Shown: one piece after another, positions 53,959 to 64,000 of the stretch | Position numbering within the stretch: the first letter of the stretch is position 1 | How the letters are laid out: each line of letters starts with the position of its first letter | DNA from: Cordylochernes scorpioides | Lineage: Eukaryota; Arthropoda; Arachnida; Pseudoscorpiones; Chernetidae | Length of the DNA: 64,000 nt | Assembly (NCBI GenBank): GCA_030710605.1 | Contig: CP092863.1 | Coordinates: 58,258,899-58,322,898, forward strand | Direction: 5' to 3' | The notes under the pieces: generated by a model | Told to the model about the DNA's origin: nothing | The model's database searches: none | The model's input: only the letters and a program-made list of their open reading frames with translations | Program-made: the position numbers and the translations under genes

Positions 53959-56900
53959 TCAACAACAACAACAAAGCCTTTATTTAGGGCCTCTCGCCCT
54001 ATACAGGATTAGCCAGTTCACAAGGGATGGGGAGAACACTGTTTGGCCTTTTTCCGGGATATAATCCTGTGGAATCCAAATATCGCCACCGCTCTATACC
54101 TATTCTTTGATATTTCATTAATTAGTGCCGGAAATAAAGGACAAAGTTGCCCCGTTTTATCATTTAGTTTTCGTCTTTCCTCAGACAGAGCAGCACAATC
54201 AAATAAGTAGTGCAACATCTCCTTTGTTATCCCTGATTCACAGAAAGTGCATTTCAGGTCTTCAGCCCTCATTAAAATCAGATGGTGTTCTCTGAAAAAA
54301 ATTGAGAGGTTTCTAAATTGCGCGATTAATCTGATGACAGGAAAAGAGATATTCTTCGGTGGTAAACGTTGTATATATGTCTCTATAGTGGGAATATAAC
54401 TTTGATTGGGTTATTCTTGTTAAGTCATTTTGTATTGTTTGCTCTATTGCAGTTCTTAATATTCCTGGTATCTCGTTCCTTAATGAATCATGATCATTAC
54501 AATAAGTAAGCCACGAGGATCCGTTATTAATGAGTAAATTGCTTAGTTTTTTTTATAAACCCGATTGGCGCACCTGTAGCACAGGATATTTGTCTCATTC
54601 TATTTAAACATATCCGAGGCAATATATTTGTATCCATTCTCAGCACACTCAGCCAGTATTTCAAAGTCAATTTCAGAGCTGTTATTATTAATGAGACGCG
54701 GCCTGTTTCTGGTCTTATTATGTATCCTGGTTTATATCTAGACAAATTTAAGCACCTACGAATAAATGTATCTTGTATATGATCCAATAAATCTTTATGC
54801 TCTGTTGCTCAAATTGGAGCAGCATACATCAAAACAGCCATCACAATAGAATCAAACAGTTTCATTGCAGAGTTTAATGAATTAAATTTTGATTTTGTTA
54901 ATATTGGGGTTGTAGCATTTATTGCCGCAAGTGTTTTTCCTTTGAAAAAGTTTGCGGCTTGAGTGGTTTTAGTTGTACTGACCAGAGGGTATCCCAAGTA
55001 ATTATATCTTCTTGTTACCATCAGAGGTTTACCATTCCAGTACCATCTATCTTCTCTTGAGGGTTTACCACCATTGGGAAATACCATAACCTTCGATTTG
55101 GACTCGTTCAGTGTCATATAGTTCTCACCAAGATATTCTTTCAATATATTAATCTTTTTTGGAGGTTTATCCTCGACTCCCCTATAATAGCAATATCATC
55201 TGCATACATCAGCAGGTGAACGTCACCAAATTCCGGCAGGTATACATTCGTTAGATCTGAGTTGTCATACATTTTAATAAGGTCCGTCATGAATAATATA
55301 AAAAATAATGGCGATAGTGGCTCTCCTCGTAAAACTTCCGAATGCATCTTGATATTTTCTGTAGTTGATCCCCTCCATCTGACTGCCACAGTCGCCTGTT
55401 CGTAGTAATTTCTAATTGCGTGTATAAATTGATAGCTCACGCCCAGATTGGTTAATTTCTTCCAAAGTAAGGAGTGAGGAACTGTATCAAATCCTTTTCT
55501 CAAATCAACAAAAAATACATATAATTTTCCTCCCTTTTTCCTCAGTGATAGTTGTATTAGAGTGGTCAATGTGAATATCAGATCCACACACGATCGACCC
55601 CTTCGGAAACCCGCCTGATTTTCTGGAATGACGTTACTTTTTTCTACCCATTCATTCAGTCTTGATCTTAGTATTGTCGTAAAAAGTTTCGATAAATTGC
55701 TTATCAGTGCTATACCACGATAATTTGAAGGGTTGTCTTTGTCACCGCTTTTAAAGATTGGATGTATGATCGTTTAGTCTATATTGTAGGATAGTGTCCC
55801 ATTATCAGAGCTCTGTTATAAAATTGTTCTAATAAACCCATGTATGAGTCAGAGAGTACTTTTATTATTTCATTGGGGATGTCATCAGGTCCACTTGCCT
55901 TGTTATTTTTCAAATCTTTGATTGCCCTGCCTATCTCTTCAGAAGTTATCTCTGGCTTAAGTATTGGATCGCTTGGCGAAATCCTCACTTCTATATTACA
56001 AATCTTCTCTTTTCCCTCAATACTCATTAATTCGCAATAAAAATCGTGCCATTCCTGTACAGTAATTTCTCCTTGAATTTTTGTTGCTCTTTTAAATAGC
56101 GCCATGGTCTTCCAAAAGGATTTTGAATCTTTTATATATCTCGATATTTATTGTTTTTCCTGAATATATTTCTTCCTTTTATCATCTAATAAACCGAGAT
56201 ATTTCTTTCTATGGAGAGCATAGCTTTCAAGTTCTTACTTTTTGTTGGTTCTACGGTATTCCTTCAGACCTTTGTTTGTTAGGTTTTTCATCTCGTAACA
56301 GTTTTTGTCAAACCATGGTTTAGATTCTCCGGGGGCACTCTTAGTTAAGTACATTATTCCTGATGTTGACATTGCCTCAGTAATTCTTTGAGTGAAAGTA
56401 TTTACGGAGCTATCGAGATTTGATATTTTGACTACTTGCAATTCCTTTAATTCCTGTTTAAATGTCTTAATTCCCTCAACTGTCCATCTGTATCTCGTAC
56501 CTTGTTCTTCTACCTTGGATATATTTTCATAGGTGTTTTGGACTGTTATCTTCAGGGTAAGAGGAAGGTGATCTGAATACATCTGAATTTCTATCTTGAA
56601 GTTTGATATTTTTTCCAATATTCCTTGTGAAGCTATGCAATAATCAATAGTTGATGAGCCTCTCTCCGAAACATATGTAAAGTCTCCCTCTCTGTCTCCT
56701 GTTGATCTTCCGTTGATTATTGTCAGCGAATTGTCCTCGAGAAACTCGAGAAGTCCTTCAGCAAGTGGTGAAATTATTAGATCTCTTGCTTTTTCTTTCG
56801 GAAACTAAAGAGAGTTGAAGATCTGTTGGATTATACAGTCCCCCGAGCCCTCCAGTTCTAATATTTAAATCCCTAATTAGAATTATTTCTTTCCCGTCAG

Positions 56901-57250
56901 TTATCTGTTTACCATATATTTAGTTAATCTAACTAAGTTATTCTGGTACAGTTCGTTTGGAGGGAGATATACAAATATCAAGCAGGTGATAGGTTTGCCG
57001 GTTCCTATGTTTTGTGTTAAGAAAATCGATATCCAAATGTTATCCTTTTCTGTACTGTGCAACCTGTAATATCCCCCTTTTTTGACACCCACAATTATTC
57101 CTCCTGATCCCCTTCCCCTTCTGTGGTCTAAGTTGCCGGATGTTCAAAAATTTGGGTATCCTATAATGTTAAATTTGTGAGATTTATACACCATGTTTCA
57201 AGTAAAGCGAAGATCTCGTAATTTTTAATGTACTCGAGAAGTGGAAAAAC
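53959..57250 (-). pseudogene. LINE C ORF2: endonuclease and reverse transcriptase
   Basis: On the minus strand, endonuclease pieces (56.2-57.1 kb: MYSDHLPLTLKI and GKPITCLIFVYLPPNE) precede RT blocks: NNKASGPDDIPNEIIK, FFVDLRKGFDTVPHSLLWKK, LRGEPLSPLFFILFMTDL, LMYADDIAIIGES (intact YADD) and RRYNYLGYPLVSTT. The C-terminal zinc segment reads CTFCESGITKEMLHYLFDC. An AATAAA and a (GTT)n tail at 53959-53973 close it. Frameshifts split it into at least six pieces. Clade not fixed; no RNase H seen. Confidence 0.75.
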
Positions 57251-57269
57251 AGAGAGCATCCTAAAAAGT

Positions 57270-58165
57270 CCATTTATATTCCAGCATATTATTGTGTTTA
57301 CCTTAGCTTTTGTTTTTTTAAAGCTGATAATCTTAAAACTTTTTGTGAATCTTTATTTGTATGTAATTTATTTTGTAGTGTCTGAGTTGTCAACATCAAT
57401 TCGTGGCTGCGTCAACTGCTATGATGTAGAGCCCTTTTCATCAATCACTCTACCGTCAACGACTTCGTTTTTTGTCCATTTGCAAGTAGCTTATTGTCTT
57501 TTAATTTTGAGCGTATTCCTTTTCCAAATAGTTCTCTCTTCTTAGAAATCAGGATGCGGCGTTGTTCTCGGGTCTTTTGAGTGTTATCTTTGTTTATAAA
57601 ATTTTATCATCTCTGAATTTGTAGGAATTCCTAAGTAGTGCAATTCTTGTGATTTGTTTCGGTATTTCAACCAAAATTGGCGTGTTAGCTTTCCTTGAAT
57701 GTCGATGACAACGCGTGTTTACCGATTCGACTTGTATTTGCATCTTTTCATTTATCGCCTTAACTAATTTGCATAAAGTTTCATCTGAGTTTTCGGCTTC
57801 GGGCCTTTTTATACCGTAAAATATAAGGTTATTTTTCTTATATTTTCCTGTTCAACATATCACCTTGATTCTCTAGACTTTTTATTCTTAAATCGTTTTT
57901 TTTTTGTATGAATAATACCAAGCATGTTTTCTGTGAAGTTTCGATAACGGTTAATCTTTGATCCCTTTCCTCGAACTTTTGTTCAATGTTTTGTAATCTA
58001 GTTTCTAGTCTTGCTCCTAAAGTCCTTAGCTCTGTATGTATTTGTTTAACAATAGATTTGAGATCATCTTCAATAACTTCCTTTGTCTCAGTAGTTTGTA
58101 CAGCCGACAGAGTTGTTTGCTTTTTTTGTAGGGGGCCCGCGGTTGAGTTCCACACCACCATTGAT
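57270..58165 (-). pseudogene. LINE C ORF1-like coiled-coil protein remnant
   Basis: The frame 58161-57838 contains RTLGARLETRLQNIEQKFEE and similar heptad-like sequence, which suggests a coiled coil, as in several LINE ORF1 proteins. It lies directly upstream of LINE C ORF2 on the same strand. No zinc knuckle seen. The lower part (57270-57840) is broken. Confidence 0.45.
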
Positions 58166-58492
58166 CAGTAGAATGGCAATCACTCTTATCCGGTAAGCAG
58201 AAGAATACTTTTGAGTTAGCGTAAGGTAGCAGGATGGGTACATTTTGTTATTTTAAGATAGTTTTTTTAATTCATCGTACTTCTCAACGAGAAATTTAGC
58301 TCTTTAATGCAAACGATAAAAAACAATGCAAGTATTATGTATTTAAATTTCATCTTTTTCTCTTGGTGTCTGATTATAGAAAAACAGTGAATTTAACAGT
58401 GAGTGTTAAGATTATGTTTGGGGTATAGTATTACTAAGTTAATTATATCTTTATAATTAAGTTCATTAAATATTAAAGTAGATTATTAAAAG

Positions 58493-59865
58493 TACAGGGT
58501 GATCCAAAAGTCCCGCACTATTTTAAAAATTAATAACTCCGCGAATATTTGCGCTAGAGCAATGCGGTAAACACCATTGTGTTCAGGATGCAATGGGATT
58601 TTTTATGGCAAATAATGAAAAATTCGAAATTGATTTTAGTTACAATTTTATTCGCCAGATGGCGCTCTACCAGAATCAGAGATTCAGCGGCCAAATTGTT
58701 TGATAAATTGAAAAATATAACTGATCGGCATGTATTTTTCCTTTTTGAATACCAGGAAAGAACCCTAATAATATCAAATAACAAATTAATAAAAAACCAC
58801 TTCGCCAAAAGTATGAAGAATTGGTTAACGATTTTCAAATACAATCAGAGATATGTAAAATAGGTAAATGCAAATTAAAACATGTAGCAAAAAGAAAATT
58901 GATATTCTAGATACGGTTTGTTTCCGAAGATAATAAATTTCTAATATTTTTAATTCAACTCTCACTCAGTATCGATTATATTTATTTTAATTCATTTGAA
59001 AAATATGTATCTATCTCTGATAATTTATTTTACTCTGGAATGCCGTTGTTGTTGTCGTGTCCAATAAAGAGCCTCAGATGTATCCATGTATCTCCATCAC
59101 AGCAGCAGCAATGTCCACTATCTTAGGTGTGTAAAGCTGCTGCTCAGGGTCTATGTCTAATTTTTGCAAGGCTGCGGCCATTGCTGGCTATAAGAATATG
59201 TGGGTAGGTGTAAGTTCCACACCAGGACAATTGTTGCATGCCCTATAGGTTCTTGTGCCATCTGGATGTATTGTCATTCCTTTATAGTGTTTTGTTCTAA
59301 GTCTTGTTATAGTTTTTGTCATTTTTCTCTCAGAGTTTATTTCGCATTTTGATCTTTTCTTATTTTTTCGTTTAATTATCTTGTATTTTGACAAAGAATC
59401 AGCGTCAAATAATGACATTTGTTCTTTCCTTTGGCTCAACTTTCTGGCTTCCTTTGCCAATTCGAATGCAATTTCATTACCCCTGATCCCAGCATGGGCA
59501 GGGATTCATTGTAGAATGCAGTTATTCTCCAATGGTGCCAGTTGTGTAAGTAACGAGTGTATTTTCTGTGTGATTTTAGTATTGCCCTTCTGAATTTCTT
59601 CTAGAGCGGATATGGAGTCGCTGTATATTAAAATTCCTTCTGCTTGATGCAGGGATGGTTGGTTAAGGCATACATCAAGGGCTTTCCAGATAGCTGTCAG
59701 TTCACAAGTGAAGTTTGACGAAATCTGTCCTGCTCCTTCTTTGATTTTGATGTTTGTTCCATCTTGCAGTATTATGTTAATTCCGGCCCCTCCATTACTC
59801 AGGGTAAGGCCTGAAGATCCATCTGTATATGCTGTTGAAGGGCGTGGCCTAGCAATTTTAATCAA
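58493..59865 (-). pseudogene. LINE A copy 2: RNase H, zinc segment and 3' UTR
   Basis: Minus-strand RNase H from 59865: YTDGSSGLTLSNGGAGINI, FTCELTAIWKALDVCLNQP, YSDSISALEEIQKGN; after a frame change KEARKLSQRKEQMS and NNCPGVELTPTHIF. The 3' UTR (58493-59060) mirrors 5515-6071 and ends in the same GGATCACCCTGTA. It lacks most of the RT. Copy 2 keeps the RNase H catalytic serine-aspartate YSDS lost in copy 1. Confidence 0.8.
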
Positions 59866-61330
59866 GAATTTGTACTATGAGAACATAGCCGTTAATATTA
59901 CAAACACATTAGACCTTGAAGCCCAAGGTATCAAAGTCTACCTCAATCAAAACAAAGCCATCCACATATACAATATGTATCACCCTCCAAACAATACATT
60001 TATTGACGATGGAACAATGGCTCAATTTCTTACAGACAACACTATTATTGTAGGTGACCTTAATCCCAAACATCAAATATGGGGATGTTCTACGCCAAAC
60101 CCAAGAGGCAAAATACTATCAAACATATTTGACGACAATGCCTTCATGTGCTTAAATGATGGAAATCCTACCCATCATTCCTACATGCTATAATACTGCA
60201 CAAGCCCTTGATATAAGTTTTTACTATCCTGACATTTTCCACAAATGCAAATAGAAAATATTAAAAAGTTTTGGAAGTGATCATTTGCCTAATTTGATAG
60301 AAATTAGCACCAAGAACAAAACTAGCTCAATTAAGAAAAATTCTGGAACTTCAAAAAGGCTAATATGATATCTTTCGAAAACACCATTATTAAAGCAGAC
60401 AAAGTTTCAATACCAAGAGGTAATATTAAGAAATGGATTCCAAATTATACACACCAGGCAAAAAATATTCAAAGACTTATAACTAAAATAAATGAACTAC
60501 AAAAAAGTGCACCCAAAACCAAAAATATTGTAGAACTGAACTGAACATTGTGATTGCAAAAATAAAATAAAAAGATTATGCGTAAATGTGAAAAGGGAAA
60601 AATTGAAACAAACTTGTGAAAACCTGAACCCAAGAAACCCAAATACAAAACTTTGGAATTGGGCAAAACAAATTGACAGAGTCCAGCCACAAACTGAAAA
60701 CACAAATATGATTAAGAATACAGATGGTACACCAGCAACTAATGACAAAATTGCTGCCAATCTTTTAGGTAATTCATATCAAATAAGTAGTAAAATCAAG
60801 GTTGAAAAAAGGCCCGAAAGATTATTCATGACTGTAAAAAATGTCACCAGCACTCATAATATTTTCCATGAAAAAAATCAATATGAAAGAGCTAGCTTAT
60901 GCATTAGAAAACACTGACCTAAACAAGACTCCTGGGCCAGATGGAATCCATGGCCGAATGATATCAAACTTGGGCAAAATTGGCAAAGAAAGACTTCTTA
61001 ATATTTTCAATAACTCCTGGAAAACTGGAAAATTGCCTCAAGACTGTAAAAATGCAACAATAATTCCCATTAAAAAACTTGACAAATCTGCTGATGACCC
61101 AAAAAACTACCGACCTATCTCCCTAACAAATATTTGCTGCAAATTAATGGAAAAAATTATACTCAGACGACTCACCTACCACCCCGACACAAGAATTCTC
61201 TTACCAGAAAACAATATGGATTTAGGAAAGGACATGGGACAATAGACCAACTCTTATTTTTCACACAAAAGGTAAAAGATGCACAAAACGAAAAACCAAC
61301 TAACCACACCATAGCTGCTTTTTAGACCTT
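59848..61330 (+). pseudogene. LINE D: endonuclease C-part and RT N-part
   Basis: Plus-strand endonuclease from GRGLAILIKN through NMYHPPNNTFIDDG, IIVGDLNPKHQIWGC and NDGNPTHHS, then RT fingers LNKTPGPDGIHGRMI, NATIIPIKKLDK and NYRPISLTNICCKLMEKII, and QYGFRKGHGTIDQLLFF. Many stops and shifts. The first 18 bp overlap the end of the minus-strand LINE A copy 2. Confidence 0.75.
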
Positions 61331-63170
61331 ACACAAGCTTTTGATAAGGTATGGAAAAACAAGTTAATTACAAAATTATACAAACATTTCAAAATTGATG
61401 GAAAAGCTATCACTTGGATAAATGATTATCTTAAAAATATATAAATCAGGATCAAATATAATGGCACTCTATCTAAAACCTTCAAATTTTACCAAGGATT
61501 ACCACAAGGATCAGTTCTTAGCCCAACTCTCTTCACCCTATTTATTGCAAGCATAGAAAAATAAATTTCACATAAAACCAATATTGGACTTTTCGCTGAT
61601 GACATTATTCTATGGAGCAGCAGCACTAACTGGAAAAAAGCTGAAAGAGATTTAACAAGACTCTTCTCCACCTAGAAAAATTTGCTAATAAACATAAATT
61701 AGAATTTAATCCCCAAAAATCTGAAACCTGTCTTTTTACTACCGATAAGAAACTATACAAAATAAGACCAAATATTATTCTGAAAGAACAACAATTGCAA
61801 TATAATAAACATCCTAAATATCTCGGCTACACCCTTGATCCAGAAATCAACTCCAGTAAGCATATTGAAGGAGTTGTTAGAAAAGGAAGAGACCGACTAA
61901 AAATCTTGAAATATATTTCAGGAAGAGTGGGGAGCTGAAGCAACAACAATAAAATTAACTTACACATCTCTAATGAGACCTATCCTGGAATATGGATATC
62001 AAATCTATGGTACAGCATCTGAAACAAATCTAAAATCACTGGAAAGGATACAACTAAGTGCAGCTAGAATTATTACAGGTCTTCGAAAACCCTGCCCTAA
62101 TGATATTGTACTTTACGAGGCAGACATTATGCCCTTAAAGAATAGAATAAGCTACAATATGCCAAAATATATAAACAAAATCAAGAGTTATGAAAACAAA
62201 CACAAAACTTTCAATTACATACTTAATTGGGAATCCAATCTAAGACTCAAAAAAGAAGGCCCTCTCCACCTGGCCAAAAGAAATGGATTTTTAAAATATA
62301 AAGTGGAAAAATATTATTTAGCTGAAAAAAATATCTCCATGCGAACCACTAACAAAATGTTATTTTTAATGCCACTTTAAATGAAACCACCAACAGACAA
62401 TACCAAAATCCAGAATACTTAAAACAATTATCATTAGAAATAATTAATAAAATTCCTAAAAATGCAATAACTATCTATACCGATGGTAGCAGAGATGAGT
62501 TGGGACACACTGGCAGTGGCTCTCTCATTAAAAAACCACAAATGGCATTGAGAAAATAAACAGAAGAAACCCAGAATTTTGCTCAGTCTTCAGATCAGAA
62601 CTTATAGCCATCTATGAAGTCTTAAAATCCATCAGAAACATTAAACATCACGATATATGGATTCTTACTGATAGTAGAAGTGCCATACAACACTTGAGTC
62701 ACACATGGGAACTTAGAGACAAAGTAAGCAGGAACATAATTGGTTATCTCCAAAAACTCTCAATACCTCAAAAATTCACCTTCAATGGATACTCTTACAT
62801 GTTAGCATTGAAGGCAATGAAGCTGCTGATGCGCTAGCGAAAAAAGGCACAAAAGAACCCTTGCTACAGAAAAATAAACTTACTTTTTTAAAGAAATAGA
62901 AACAGTAGCCAAAATAAACAAGAACTGGAGGATCCCACCTAAGCACAGTTGGTATACCCTAGAAGCAGATGGCCACCCAGACCTTTCGGTCCACAAGCCG
63001 GCATGCGAAGCATGCCTTCGCTGCTATTCTGTTCAACTCATAAGCCAAGTAACGGTATCCAAGCTAGTGATTGGACATTGTACCTTGAAACACCACCTCC
63101 CAGACAACGTGTCTGGAAGGATTTCTATACCGGTGGCCTTTAATCACAGCAAAATAGGAAACTATCTACT
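61330..63170 (+). pseudogene. LINE D: RT C-part, RNase H and C-terminal segment
   Basis: RT pieces include GLPQGSVLSPTLFT (in frame fragments near 61500) and a FADDIILW-like catalytic box near 61600, then RPILEYGYQIYGTASETNLK. RNase H: TIYTDGSRDELGHTGSG, FRSELIAIYEVLKSIR, LTDSRSAIQHL and SIEGNEAADALAKKGT in shifting frames. A C-terminal VSKLVIGHCTLKHHLP resembles the usual GHT..LTHS block. Clearly an I-like element of another family than LINE A. Confidence 0.7.
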
Positions 63171-63189
63171 GTGTCCAGCAGGGACCGCG

Positions 63190-64000
63190 GGGAGGCAGAC
63201 CCCGGTCGACTCTGTTCACTCACAGCTGAGGAAAAGCTCAGCTGCCACGTCGTGGGCTTTCTCAAGAAGCTTGCTGTGATTTCTCAGCAGCTCACTCTCG
63301 ATCGCGCCCCTCGCCCTCCTTCTCTCTTCCTGCACACCCACTACCCTTGGACAATCCAAGACGTAGTGGCGTGCATTCACATCCCTTTCTCCACAGACGC
63401 AATCAGGATTGCTCTTAATTTCAAATCTGTGGAGACTTGGGGAAGAGCCCATGTCCCGGACTACCCTAATGAGTTTGTGGGACATTACCTTACAGAGGTA
63501 CTTGGGTGTTGTTATCCCATTGAATAACTCTCTCCCCTTCACAATGTTCCTCCATCTGTCCAAACATAAGTCCTGGACGTGCCCCCTGATCCTCCTATAA
63601 ACTTCTTTCTTGGTCACTGTGGTCCTCAGTGATCTACCTTTTAAGCATCCTGCCTTAGAGATCCTGTCTGCGAACTCATTACCTTCGATGAGGCTGTGTC
63701 TCCTAAACCAAGGGAGCACCGGAGCCCGCGTCATCATCTCCAGCTCCTGGATTATTTGATGCGCGAGTTGCCCTTTCTCCAGATTGATGGCGACGAGGGC
63801 CGACATACAATCTGAATAGAGGCGGTCCGGGCTGAAGTTCTTCTCGGCACACACTCTGCGGGCTACCCTGATCGCAACCAGCTCGGCTGAAAAGACCTCA
63901 CTGCTGGTAGTGCGTTATCCCCCTGTGATTCTGAGTGCCGCTGTCCACTGCACTCTCTCTAGAGTAGTCGCCACCTTCTGATCCCTGTTTCGGCGACACC
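63190..64000 (-). pseudogene. LINE E: RNase H and C-terminal domain, runs off the window
   Basis: A 212-codon minus-strand frame from 63854 reads LYSDCMSALVAINL, PWFRRHSLIEGNEFADRISK, then a long C-terminal region ending with a CVCGERDVNARHYVLDCPRV zinc segment and stops at 63216. Upstream in the same strand (63855-64000) TSSEVFSAELVAIRVARRVC extends the RNase H. It is GC-rich compared with its neighbours and has an open 212-codon frame, so it is a younger insertion. The RT lies outside the window. Confidence 0.75.

Overview
The window is a eukaryotic, AT-rich intergenic stretch built almost entirely of transposable elements. The mix of Ty3/Gypsy elements with short LTRs, R1/I/jockey-type LINEs, a permuted Penelope-like element (Naiad type), short Helitrons and a TATA plus TCAGT-initiator promoter points to an arthropod. 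A chelicerate such as a spider is plausible but not proven. I found no intact host protein-coding gene.

Layout. 0-3.8 kb: a decayed Gypsy element (A) ending in its 3' LTR. 3.8-6.07 kb: an I-like LINE (A) with RNase H and a 3' UTR. 6.08-9.2 kb: a decayed cluster of DNA-virus or Polinton-like genes (protein-primed DNA polymerase B, exonuclease-like ORF, unknown ORF, leucine-rich repeat ORF), split by a Helitron. 9.2-9.7 kb: a small direct-repeat element with a hammerhead-like core in an unusual strand order; relatives lie at 28.6, 29.7 and 30.1-30.6 kb. 10.9-23.0 kb: a head-to-tail array of a 4,288-bp Naiad element (one 5'-truncated copy, two complete copies with intact 793-codon frames) with an inverted fragment at its left edge, inserted in a (TA)n tract. 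23-26.3 kb: no gene seen, then a tRNA-Thr-like sequence inside nested repeats. 26.3-28.35 kb: Gypsy B with a 150-bp LTR. 28.4-35.3 kb: small repeats, tRNA-like heads and a Helitron-derived region. 35.5-39.6 kb: Gypsy C. 40-43.7 kb: Helitron end, tRNA-Gly-like sequence and a minus-strand core promoter. 43.7-48.0 kb: R1-like LINE B (minus). 48.4-52 kb: Helitrons, two of them carrying a U2 snRNA 5' fragment. 53.3-53.9 kb: a tandem/inverted insertion carrying a textbook type I hammerhead ribozyme. 54-58.2 kb: LINE C (minus). 58.5-64 kb: three further LINE fragments in alternating orientation.

How the parts relate. The sequence records nested insertion: LINE A abuts the polymerase B remnant, a Helitron sits inside a viral-like ORF, and LINE fragments are stacked head to head. 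Only the two complete Naiad copies look coding-competent. Both lack an in-frame ATG ahead of the GIY-YIG domain, but the 3' part of the preceding unit carries ATG plus six codons followed by a strong splice donor, in phase with an acceptor in the next unit. I propose that tandem arrangement supplies the start codon by splicing. The two most unusual observations are this split start and the hammerhead-like motif whose three conserved strands occur in a non-standard order.
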